Shown here in pieces: positions 1 to 5,257 of a stretch of 5,389 bases of DNA. The notes under the pieces were generated by a model. That model did not search any database. It worked only from the letters and a program-made list of their open reading frames with translations, and was not told the DNA's origin. The translations under genes and the position numbers were made by a program. Origin of the DNA: Desulfuromonadales bacterium (lineage in GTDB: Bacteria > Desulfobacterota > Desulfuromonadia > Desulfuromonadales > UBA2294); NCBI GenBank assembly GCA_014859615.1, contig JACUTX010000177.1, positions 1 to 5,389 on the forward strand, in the 5' to 3' direction. Each line of letters begins with the position of its first letter. The stretch's first letter is position 1.

Positions 1-83
1 ATTCCCGAGGCGATTTTGATCGGGAATCCAGATTTTAAAGATTGAAAAGCTGGATCCTTTGATAGAGTCATTCGGGGATGACA
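1..83 (+). repeat. Quasi-palindromic MITE-like element, copy 1 (left end cut by window)
   Basis: Positions 1-91 match 290-380 with a single difference (C at 85, T at 374). The element has two hairpin-forming ends. The left end pairs ATTCCCGA (1-8) with TCGGGAAT (20-27), and the right end finishes in TCGGGGATGACA (72-83), nearly the inverse of the full left terminus TGTCATTCCCGA seen in copy 2. No coding capacity is visible. It resembles small non-autonomous palindromic repeats (REP/MITE type), and the ATTCCC...GGGAAT core recalls Neisseria dRS3 elements, though that likeness is by pattern only. Confidence 0.8.
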
Positions 84-101
84 GCGCAAAGACAAGGCAT
101 T

Positions 102-192
102 GACCGCAGAGGCGCAGGGAACGCAGAGGAAGCCTGAGATCTTTTTTTTATAACCAGACGTTGCGCTCTTTACTCTGCGCCCTTTGCGTCTC
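102..192. repeat. Imperfect inverted repeat of CGCAGAG-type heptamers
   Basis: The left arm at 102-130 carries CGCAGAG-like heptamers. The right arm at 171-192 carries the opposite strand of the same pattern (CTCTGCG, then CTTTGCG). The two arms pair imperfectly around a T-rich centre at 141-149. A structured but non-coding repeat is the most likely reading. Confidence 0.55.
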
Positions 193-214
193 GAGTGAAC
201 GCAGTGAACGGGCG
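189..214. repeat. 26-bp block, copy 1
   Basis: This 26-bp block is identical to 527-552, with an offset of 338 bp. It begins TCTCGAG and contains an internal near-tandem, AGTGAACGC then AGTGAACGG. It is followed by AGAGAC here and TGAGAC in the second copy. It appears to form the right-hand end of the composite repeat unit. Confidence 0.85.
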
Positions 215-285
215 AGAGACGGTTTAAAGGCTTATCTCACGCAAAGCCGCGAAGAACGCAAAGAGGGTCAAAGGCAACGACGTTT

Positions 286-372
286 TGTCATTCCCGAGGC
301 GATTTTGATCGGGAATCCAGATTTTAAAGATTGAAAAGCTGGATCCTTTGATAGAGTCATTCGGGGATGACA
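286..372 (+). repeat. Quasi-palindromic MITE-like element, copy 2 (complete)
   Basis: This is the only complete copy of the element, about 87 bp. The terminal inverted repeat is TGTCATTCCCGA (286-297) against TCGGGGATGACA (361-372), 11 of 12 pairing. The left end also folds locally, with ATTCCCGA (290-297) pairing with TCGGGAAT (309-316). In RNA it would form one long or two shorter hairpins. It lies 231 bp before the hypA start and has no coding capacity. Confidence 0.8.
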
Positions 373-393
373 GTGCAAAGGGAAGGCGTCTCT

Positions 394-463
394 CGCAGAG
401 TCCGCAGAGTCCGCAGAGTCCGCAGAGTCCGCAGAGTCCGCAGAGTCCGCAGAGCACGCAGAG
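394..463. repeat. 9-bp tandem array (unit CGCAGAGTC, about 7.8 copies)
   Basis: Six perfect head-to-tail units CGCAGAGTC run from 394 to 447, followed by CGCAGAGCA (448-456) and a final CGCAGAG (457-463). The heptamer CGCAGAG is the same motif that appears scattered elsewhere in the leader. Perfect short units of this kind usually vary in copy number by slippage. A 9-bp unit with no spacers rules out a CRISPR array. Confidence 0.95.
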
Positions 464-530
464 AAAGGCAAAGGGATGAGTTCTTTTTTGATTCAACCAA
501 AGTTCGTCTTTAAGATTTCTCTGTGTTCTC
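452..530. repeat. Inverted repeat enclosing a T-rich spacer
   Basis: The arm GAGCACGCAGAGAAA (452-466) matches the inverse of TTTCTCTGTGTTCTC (516-530) at 13 of 15 positions, with about 49 bp between. The layout parallels the inverted repeat at 102-192 in the first module. Confidence 0.5.
488..516 (+). promoter_or_regulatory. Possible sigma70-like promoter for the hyp operon
   Basis: TTGATT (488-493) and TAAGAT (511-516) are separated by exactly 17 bp and each match the consensus boxes at four of six positions. A transcript from here would start near 523 and read into hypA about 80 bp downstream. The site lies inside the inverted repeat at 452-530, so the repeat itself may supply the promoter. 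No sigma54-type GG/GC promoter or clear FNR-type operator was seen. Matches of this quality also arise by chance. Confidence 0.25.
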
Positions 531-552
531 GAGTGAACGCAGTGAACGGGCG
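527..552. repeat. 26-bp block, copy 2
   Basis: This is the identical second copy of the block at 189-214, ending 50 bp before the hypA start. Its tail merges with GCGTGAGA (550-557), the proposed right end of the composite element. Confidence 0.85.
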
Positions 553-602
553 TGAGACAAAATTTTGTTTTTCCCCCTTAATTTGATCTATTGAGAGCAA
601 AA

Positions 603-944
603 GTGCACGAACTCGGCATCACCCAGAGCATTGTTGATATCGCCATCAAGACCGCGCGTGAACAGAATGCCGAAAAGGTTCTGAGCGTCTCAGTGGAGAT
701 CGGTGAACTCTCGGGAGTTGTCGCCGATGCCGTTGAATTCTGCTTTGAAGCGTGCATTCAAAAGACTTTTCTGCAAGGGTGTCGGCTGATCATCGAGCAG
801 ATCCCGGGCCTTGGCCAATGCGAAGAGTGCGGGGCTGAATTGAAGATCGACACCATGACCTTCGCCTGTCGCGAATGCGGCAGCTACAAGCTGCTGCGGA
901 CTCAAGGGGAAGAGTTAAACATTAAGGAATTGGAGATCGAATAG
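603..944 (+). CDS. hypA: Hydrogenase nickel incorporation protein HypA
   Basis: HypA is a cytoplasmic nickel metallochaperone that, with HypB, delivers Ni(II) to the [NiFe]-hydrogenase large subunit. The 113-residue product is of normal family length. It begins Met-His-Glu-Leu, and in the family His2 with the N-terminal amine forms the nickel site. The structural zinc site is formed by Cys73, Cys76, Cys89 and Cys92 (two CxxC pairs in the C-terminal half). The GTG at 603 was chosen because a longer reading from TTG at 591 would add four residues and bury His2; an in-frame stop at 579-581 excludes anything longer. GAGAG (593-597) lies 5 bp upstream as a ribosome site. This is the first gene of the hyp operon, and hypB follows after 2 bp. 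Confidence 0.95.
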   Translation: MHELGITQSIVDIAIKTAREQNAEKVLSVSVEIGELSGVVADAVEFCFEACIQKTFLQGCRLIIEQIPGLGQCEECGAELKIDTMTFACRECGSYKLLRTQGEELNIKELEIE

Positions 945-946
945 CG

Positions 947-1681
947 ATGTGTATCGACTGCGGCTGTACCCCCGATCATCAGCACCAGCATGATCATGAA
1001 ACGACCCGGAAGATTCGCGTCGAAGAGAGCCTGCTCGCCAAAAATGATCGTCTGGCCGCGGCCAACCGAACGCTGTTTAATGCGGCCGGTCTGCTGACTC
1101 TCAATCTGGTCAGCTCCCCCGGTTCCGGCAAGACCACGCTGCTGGAAAAGACGCTGACCGATCTCAAGGAGCGCTTCTGTTTCGCCGTTCTCGAAGGGGA
1201 TCAGCAGACCGCTAATGATGCCGACCGGATTGCCGCTACCGGCGTTGCGGTTCATCAGATCAACACCGGGGCCGGCTGTCATCTCGACGCGCACATGGTC
1301 GGACACGGGGTGGAGCAGTTCGATCTGGATGCGACGGATATCCTGATGATCGAAAATGTCGGCAACCTGGTCTGTCCGGCCTCTTTTGATCTTGGTGAGG
1401 ATCTGAAAGTTGCGGTCCTCTCCACCACCGAAGGGGAAGACAAGCCGGTTAAATACCCGCAGATGTTCCGGGCAGCTGGCCTGATGATTATCAACAAAAC
1501 CGATCTGTTGCCGTATCTCGATTTCGATATGGAAAAATGCCGCGCCTATGCCCTGCAGGTCAATCCGAATCTGACGATTCTGGAACTCTCCTGCCGCAGC
1601 GGCGCAGGACTCGAAGCCTGGTACCGCTGGCTCGAAACCGCCCAGATCAAAAAACAGCAACTCAACGCAGCAAGGAGCTAA
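947..1681 (+). CDS. hypB: Hydrogenase nickel incorporation GTPase HypB
   Basis: HypB is a SIMIBI-class GTPase that binds nickel and, with HypA, drives nickel insertion into the hydrogenase large subunit in the cytoplasm. The product has 244 residues. The N-terminus is MCIDCGC, the CxxCGC high-affinity nickel motif known from E. coli HypB (Cys2, Cys5, Cys7), followed by a short His-rich stretch with His at 11, 13, 15 and 17. The P-loop is at about 58-64 (GSGKTT). The G-domain metal ligands are Cys111-His112 and Cys143, the last within ENVGNLVCP (136-144). The guanine-specificity motif NKTD is at 183-186. A GGAG lies at 932-935. The His stretch is much shorter than in HypB proteins that store nickel, so this one probably serves delivery rather than storage. 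Confidence 0.97.
   Translation: MCIDCGCTPDHQHQHDHETTRKIRVEESLLAKNDRLAAANRTLFNAAGLLTLNLVSSPGSGKTTLLEKTLTDLKERFCFAVLEGDQQTANDADRIAATGVAVHQINTGAGCHLDAHMVGHGVEQFDLDATDILMIENVGNLVCPASFDLGEDLKVAVLSTTEGEDKPVKYPQMFRAAGLMIINKTDLLPYLDFDMEKCRAYALQVNPNLTILELSCRSGAGLEAWYRWLETAQIKKQQLNAARS
1672..1677 (+). promoter_or_regulatory. Ribosome binding site that fixes the hypC start
   Basis: AAGGAG lies within the last codons of hypB, 6 bp before ATG 1684. It is the strongest Shine-Dalgarno sequence in the operon. It rules out the upstream in-frame start at 1537, which would add 49 residues unlike any HypC. Confidence 0.85.
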
Positions 1682-1683
1682 CC

Positions 1684-1914
1684 ATGTGTCTCGGTGTGCC
1701 GATGCAGGTCAAAAGTATCGATAATGAGATGGCTCGCTGTGAAATCGACGGCGTCCAGCGCGATGCATCCCTGATGATGATCGATGGGGTCAAGGTCGGC
1801 GATTACGTTTTGATTCACGCCGGTTTTGCCATCGAGCGGATCGATGAAGACGAAGCGCAACGGACTCTTGATGCTCTCCGTTCGGCTCTCGATCTCGGGC
1901 TGGTGCCGGAGTGA
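1684..1914 (+). CDS. hypC: Hydrogenase assembly chaperone HypC
   Basis: HypC is the small chaperone of the HypC/HupF family. It forms the iron-carrying complex with HypD and then brings the Fe(CN)2CO group to the hydrogenase large subunit precursor. The 76-residue product opens with MCLGVP, the family signature in which Cys2 (exposed after Met removal) is the essential ligand. The conserved His45 sits in GDYVLIHAGFAIERID (39-54), the typical family segment. The start at 1684 is supported by both the signature and the AAGGAG site. It follows hypB by 2 bp, and its stop overlaps the hypD start (GTGA, 1911-1914). No second hypC/hybG paralogue is present in the window. Confidence 0.97.
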   Translation: MCLGVPMQVKSIDNEMARCEIDGVQRDASLMMIDGVKVGDYVLIHAGFAIERIDEDEAQRTLDALRSALDLGLVPE

Positions 1915-3002
1915 ATCTGACCGCCGCTTTTCGCGATCCGCAGCTGGCTCGCGGTCAGCTCGACGCCATTGCGAAAACAGTTGCCGGTTACGACGGCGGC
2001 ATGACTCTCATGGAGGTCTGTGGCACGCACACCATGGCGATCTATCAACACGGAATCCGTGCTCTGCTCCCAGAGCAGATCCGGCTGATTTCCGGTCCCG
2101 GTTGTCCGGTCTGTGTCACCCCGGTCGGCTTTGTCGATCATGCCGTTGCCCTGGCGAGACGACCGCAAACCGTGATTGCCACCTTTGGTGATATGGTTCG
2201 GGTCCCCGGATCGACCAGCAGCCTGATGCGTGAGCAGGCGAGTGCTGCGCAGATACTGATTGTCTACTCGCCGCTCGATGCCGTTACTTTCGCCGAAAAG
2301 CACCCGGAGCTGGAGGTCGTTTTTCTCGGGGTCGGCTTTGAAACCACCACTCCGACCATCGCCGGAGCGGTTCTAACCGCCGAGCGAAAAGGGGTGAAAA
2401 ATTTCTCGGTCCTCTGCTCGCACAAAACCATGCCGGGACCGATGGCTGCTCTCGCCGCCGACCCGGAGTTACAGGTCGATGGCTATCTCTGTCCGGCTCA
2501 TGTCAGCGCCATTATCGGTGCCGATGCCTATCGACCGCTGGTTGAAGCTTATAACGTCCCGTGTGTGGTGACCGGCTTCGAGCCGCTCGATGTTCTGCAG
2601 GGGGTGCTGATGCTCGCCAAACAGATCGTTGCCGGCGAGGCAAAGGTCGAAAATCAGTATCGCCGGGTGGTTCAGCCGCAAGGGAACCCGAAAGCGCTCG
2701 GTTTGCTTTGGCAACTGTTTGAGCCGTCTGACGCCCGCTGGCGTGGTATCGGTGATCTTCCCGGCAGCGGTCTGCAGCTCCGGCCAGCTTATGCTCTCTT
2801 CGACGCCGCAAAAAAGTTTTCGGTCGAAATTGAACCGGCGCGCGAACATGCAGGTTGTCTCTGCGGCGAGATCCTCAAAGGGAAAATCACGCCGCCGCAA
2901 TGTCCTCTGTTTCGCACCGTCTGCACGCCGGAACAACCGGTTGGTGCCTGCATGGTCTCAAGCGAAGGGACCTGCGCCGCCGAATACAAGTACGGATCAT
3001 AA
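1911..3002 (+). CDS. hypD: Hydrogenase Fe-S assembly scaffold HypD
   Basis: HypD is the [4Fe-4S] scaffold protein on which, together with HypC, the Fe(CN)2CO moiety of [NiFe]-hydrogenases is built, using cyanide from HypE. The product has 363 residues, normal length. Visible family motifs are CGTH (37-40), GPGCPVC (62-68, Cys65 and Cys68), GFETTTPT (142-149) and CPAHVSAIIG (194-203). The C-terminal cysteine-rich region has Cys316, 318, 331, 338, 347 and 355, among which family knowledge places the cluster ligands. The start is GTG overlapping the hypC stop by four bases. No strong ribosome site precedes it, so translation is probably coupled to hypC, which would help balance the two partners. 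Confidence 0.97.
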   Translation: MNLTAAFRDPQLARGQLDAIAKTVAGYDGGMTLMEVCGTHTMAIYQHGIRALLPEQIRLISGPGCPVCVTPVGFVDHAVALARRPQTVIATFGDMVRVPGSTSSLMREQASAAQILIVYSPLDAVTFAEKHPELEVVFLGVGFETTTPTIAGAVLTAERKGVKNFSVLCSHKTMPGPMAALAADPELQVDGYLCPAHVSAIIGADAYRPLVEAYNVPCVVTGFEPLDVLQGVLMLAKQIVAGEAKVENQYRRVVQPQGNPKALGLLWQLFEPSDARWRGIGDLPGSGLQLRPAYALFDAAKKFSVEIEPAREHAGCLCGEILKGKITPPQCPLFRTVCTPEQPVGACMVSSEGTCAAEYKYGS

Positions 3003-3045
3003 GATCGGAAGAATTGTTGCTAGTCCCCCTTTTCAAGCGAAGACC

Positions 3046-3050
3046 TGGAG
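3046..3050 (+). promoter_or_regulatory. Ribosome binding site supporting the TTG start of hypE
   Basis: TGGAG ends 6 bp before TTG 3057. With no better-placed ATG or GTG upstream of the conserved HGSGG motif, it decides the hypE start. The 54-bp hypD-hypE gap shows no hairpin or promoter that I can support. Confidence 0.6.
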
Positions 3051-3056
3051 CCTGTT

Positions 3057-4070
3057 TTGAAATCCGACATTATCCTGCTCGGCCACGGCAGTGGCGGCAC
3101 TCTCAGTCATCAGCTTCTCGACACGCTGATTATTCCGATTCTCTCTGCGGTTGCTCTGCCGGATCAGAATGATGCCGCCGTTTTGCCAGCCGAATCGGGT
3201 CGGCTCGCGTTTACGACCGATTCCTTCGTCGTCGATCCGATCTTTTTTCCCGGCGGCAATATCGGGGATCTCGCCATCAACGGGACGGTGAATGATCTGG
3301 CGATGGCGGGTGCTACCCCTCTTTACATAAGTGTCGGCCTGATCCTCGAAGAGGGGTTGCCGATCGCGGATCTCAGGCGCATTCTGCATTCGATGCGGCA
3401 GGCGGCTGACGCTGCCGGGGTCAGCATCGTCACCGGTGATACCAAGGTCGTCCCCCGTGGCAAAGCCGACCGGATCTTTATAAATACGTCAGGTGTCGGT
3501 CGTCTGGAGCATGAACTGGTGATTAGCGGTAGCTCTGCACGCCCCGGCGATCGGGTTCTGATCAACGGCCCGATCGGGGATCACGGCATGGCGGTACTTG
3601 CCAGTCGTGAGGGGTTGGCGCTGCAAAGCGATATTAAAAGCGATTGCGCGCCGCTGAACCGGCTCGTTCAAGCGATTCTGGCCGCCGCCGGCAGCGATCT
3701 TCACGTTCTGCGTGATCCGACCCGGGGCGGCGTCGCCACAACCCTCAAAGAGATCTGTCTGCAGTCGCAGGTTGATATCACTCTGGATGAGCTCTCTTTG
3801 CCGATCCGTGACAATGTTGCCGGTGCCTGCGCTATCCTCGGACTCGATCCGCTCTTTGTCGCCAACGAAGGGAAGCTTCTGGTCGTTGTTGCCCCGGACT
3901 CTGCCGACGCAGTTCTTGCCGCCATGCACGCCACCCCCGAAGGGGTCGGCGCCACCTGTATCGGCGAAGTCGGCCCCGGTGGCGAGGGGCGATTGCGCCT
4001 GCGCACCGCCATCGGCGGCCTCCGCTCCATCGAGATGCTCGCCGGAGAACAGCTGCCGCGGATCTGCTGA
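3057..4070 (+). CDS. hypE: Carbamoyl dehydratase HypE (cyanide ligand synthesis)
   Basis: HypE is an ATP-dependent enzyme of the PurM/AIR synthase-like family. HypF carbamoylates its C-terminal cysteine, and HypE dehydrates the thiocarbamate to a thiocyanate whose CN is passed to iron on HypC-HypD. The product has 337 residues and ends PRIC, so the essential cysteine (Cys337) is present and terminal. Other family motifs are HGSGG (10-14), PGGNIGDLAINGTVNDLAMAGA (65-86), VTGDTKVV (125-132), DPTRGG (220-225) and ANEGKL (269-274). The start is an uncommon TTG with a TGGAG ribosome site, which may lower its expression relative to hypD. It is the last gene of the operon; no hypF follows. Confidence 0.96.
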   Translation: MKSDIILLGHGSGGTLSHQLLDTLIIPILSAVALPDQNDAAVLPAESGRLAFTTDSFVVDPIFFPGGNIGDLAINGTVNDLAMAGATPLYISVGLILEEGLPIADLRRILHSMRQAADAAGVSIVTGDTKVVPRGKADRIFINTSGVGRLEHELVISGSSARPGDRVLINGPIGDHGMAVLASREGLALQSDIKSDCAPLNRLVQAILAAAGSDLHVLRDPTRGGVATTLKEICLQSQVDITLDELSLPIRDNVAGACAILGLDPLFVANEGKLLVVVAPDSADAVLAAMHATPEGVGATCIGEVGPGGEGRLRLRTAIGGLRSIEMLAGEQLPRIC

Positions 4071-4198
4071 TTTAAAATTAATGATTTTCATCAGATTTTT
4101 GATCGCGGCTAAAATTGCTTAAGGGTTGGTTGTAAATCAAAGGCTTAATTGGCCGCGGATGCAATCTGATCAGGGCTGTTAGGTCAAAGTCTGCCTCA

Positions 4199-4230
4199 CG
4201 CAAAGTCGCAAAGTCGCAAAGATCGCAAAG
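4199..4230. repeat. CGCAAAG heptamer array
   Basis: Four CGCAAAG units start at 4199, 4207, 4215 and 4224, giving 8-, 8- and 9-bp periods. It is the counterpart of the more degenerate CGCAAAG-type stretch at 241-265. It lies just outside the left edge of palindromic element copy 3, as that stretch does for copy 2. Confidence 0.85.
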
Positions 4231-4254
4231 AGAATCAAAAGCAACGACTGTTTC

Positions 4255-4311
4255 TGTCATTCCCGAGGCGATTTTGATCGGGAATCCATGTTTTAAAGGT
4301 CCAGAGACTGG
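4255..4311 (+). repeat. Quasi-palindromic element, copy 3 (right half degenerate)
   Basis: Positions 4255-4288 match 286-319 exactly over 34 bp, and TTTTAAAG follows in both. After that the copies diverge and the right-end hairpin is missing. The surviving stem pairs ATTCCCGA (4259-4266) with TCGGGAAT (4278-4285) across an 11-base loop. It lies in direct orientation to copies 1 and 2, and ends just before the methyltransferase start. The hairpin might act as a weak terminator or a leader structure. Confidence 0.75.
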
Positions 4312-4317
4312 CAATCG

Positions 4318-5223
4318 ATGCCCCACACCCTGCTCGACATAATCAAGCAAAACCTCCCCGATGCTTCCCCCGATGCCCGGCGTCTGTTTCATGGCCGGGG
4401 GCAGACCGTTGCCGGTTTGGAAGCTGTTACCCTCGATTGGTATCCGCCTCTGCTGGTTCTGACCCTCTACGCAGATTTTGACGAAAAATGGCTGCAGCAG
4501 CTTTCGATCGGACTGCAGCAGCTGTTTGAAAAAAGGCTCGGCTGTCTGGTCTGCCAGCAGCGCCGCACCGCAGGAGGGGGAGGACGGATTCTCTACGGCA
4601 GATTGCCGGAGCAAAGCGTTGCCCAGGAGAATGGGTTGCGTTACCTCCTTGATCCCCTGGCACATCAGAATATCGGTATTTTCCCCGACATGGCGGTCGG
4701 TCGTGCCTATCTGCGCACGATTGCCGAAGGGAAATCGATCCTCAACCTGTTTGCCTACACCTGCGGATTTTCCGTCGCCGCTCTGGCCGGTGGCGCGAAG
4801 AAGGTGGTGAATCTCGATATGAACCGACGTCTGCTCGAACGGGGGCGGCAGAATCACCGGCTTAATGAGCAGGATCTGCGCAGCGTCGTTTTTCTTGGTC
4901 ACGATCTGTTCAAGAGTTTCGGTCGGCTAAAACGGGAAGGGCCGTTCGATCTGATTATTCTTGATCCGCCGTTTTTTCAGAGTGGAAGTTTTTCTGCCCT
5001 GCGCGACTGGCCGAAGATGCTGCGCCGGCTACCTGAACTGTTGACGGATTCAGGCGAGCTGCTGGCCGCGGTCAGCGCACCGGAACTCGGCGCAAACTTT
5101 TTACGCCAGCAGATCGACAGTGCCTTCCCCGGTGCACAAATTCTGGCCCGGCTCACTGGCGGTGCTGATTTTCCGGAGCAAAACCGCGACAAAGGACTGC
5201 ATCTGCTGCACGTCGTCCCTTGA
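4318..5223 (+). CDS. Class I SAM-dependent methyltransferase, RlmI/RlmK-like
   Basis: The 301-residue product is a cytoplasmic Rossmann-fold methyltransferase of the type found in the rRNA enzymes RlmI and RlmK. The catalytic half shows GIFPDM (120-125), SAM-binding motif I NLFAYTCGFS (143-152), an acidic motif II residue at Asp167, and DPPFF (216-220), the DPP motif IV. Residues 1-100 are not recognised; no PUA or THUMP domain typical of RlmI or RlmL is evident, and the protein is shorter than those enzymes. The target, probably RNA, cannot be assigned. ATG 4318 is the first possible start, since the frame has a stop at 4294-4296 inside the repeat. The ribosome site is weak (AGAG, 4303-4306). 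The gene is not obviously cotranscribed with hyp and is probably unrelated in function. Confidence 0.85.
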   Translation: MPHTLLDIIKQNLPDASPDARRLFHGRGQTVAGLEAVTLDWYPPLLVLTLYADFDEKWLQQLSIGLQQLFEKRLGCLVCQQRRTAGGGGRILYGRLPEQSVAQENGLRYLLDPLAHQNIGIFPDMAVGRAYLRTIAEGKSILNLFAYTCGFSVAALAGGAKKVVNLDMNRRLLERGRQNHRLNEQDLRSVVFLGHDLFKSFGRLKREGPFDLIILDPPFFQSGSFSALRDWPKMLRRLPELLTDSGELLAAVSAPELGANFLRQQIDSAFPGAQILARLTGGADFPEQNRDKGLHLLHVVP

Positions 5224-5230
5224 TCTGTAA

Positions 5231-5257
5231 CCGACCGCGTCGGATGAACTTTTTTTT
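5231..5257 (+). terminator. Possible intrinsic terminator after the methyltransferase gene
   Basis: CCGAC (5231-5235) pairs with GTCGG (5239-5243) around a CGC loop, and eight T residues follow at 5250-5257. It begins 7 bp after the stop codon. The six bases between stem and T-tract and the short stem make it weaker than a textbook terminator. Confidence 0.45.

Larger units (their letters stand above)
235..557. mobile_element. Candidate composite non-autonomous element with 8-bp terminal inverted repeats
   Basis: The left end TCTCACGC (235-242) is the exact inverse of GCGTGAGA (550-557). Between them, in order, lie a CGCAAAG-type stretch (241-265), the 87-bp palindrome (286-372), the 9-bp tandem array (394-463), a T-rich spacer, a CTCTGTG arm and the 26-bp block. 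A related left half recurs at 4195-4297, which supports a real unit rather than random juxtaposition. There is no transposase frame and no obvious target-site duplication beside the ends, so mobility is inferred. The boundaries could also be coincidental ends of smaller independent repeats. Confidence 0.4.
1..602. repeat. Gene-free, repeat-packed leader upstream of hypA
   Basis: This stretch contains no credible gene. It is built from recurring blocks: an 87-bp quasi-palindrome (1-83 partial and 286-372), CGCAGAG/CGCAAAG heptamer arrays, T-rich spacers near 141-149 and 484-489, and two identical 26-bp blocks at 189-214 and 527-552. The order palindrome, CGCAGAG arm, T-rich spacer, CTCTGCG or CTCTGTG arm, 26-bp block occurs twice (1-220 and 290-558), which suggests duplication or repeated insertion of a composite element. 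Open frames here, such as one on the - strand encoding a Leu-Cys-Gly run, merely translate the 9-bp tandem array. Confidence 0.85.
4071..4317. repeat. Intergenic repeat block between hypE and the methyltransferase
   Basis: No gene is visible here. AAAGGCTTA (4139-4147) also occurs at 226-234 in the leader. From about 4195 the order CTCACGCAAAG, heptamer array, TCAAAAGCAACGAC, palindromic element copies 235-330 with moderate divergence. No strong intrinsic terminator directly follows hypE, so readthrough into the repeat is possible. Confidence 0.75.

Noticed and set aside
394..463. CRISPR array
   Set aside because: The unit is 9 bp and strictly head-to-tail with no spacers, and there are no cas genes.
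224..496. Minus-strand open frames with Leu-Cys-Gly or Asp-Ser-Ala repeats
   Set aside because: They are direct translations of the 9-bp tandem array in two frames, with no other protein-like features and no ribosome site, and they lie wholly within repeats.
902..1660. Long minus-strand open frame opposite hypB (252 codons)
   Set aside because: The + strand encodes an unmistakable HypB with all GTPase and metal motifs. The antisense frame is a by-product of GC-rich codon use.
1537..1683. N-terminally extended HypC
   Set aside because: The extension is out-of-frame hypB sequence. The MCLGVP signature and AAGGAG site place the start at 1684.
3002..3012. AGATCGGAAGA, identical to the start of a common sequencing adapter
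   Set aside because: The match is only 11 bases, the sequence then diverges, and the flanking hypD end and hypE start are intact, so coincidence is the simplest explanation.
4081..4130. Intrinsic terminator directly after hypE
   Set aside because: No stable GC-rich hairpin followed by a T-tract could be found. The nearest clear hairpin is the repeat stem at 4259-4285, which is not followed by a proper T-run.
4078..4902. Minus-strand open frame of 274 codons opposite the methyltransferase
   Set aside because: It runs through the repeat block and antisense to a gene with clear SAM-binding and DPP motifs, and shows no recognisable domain.
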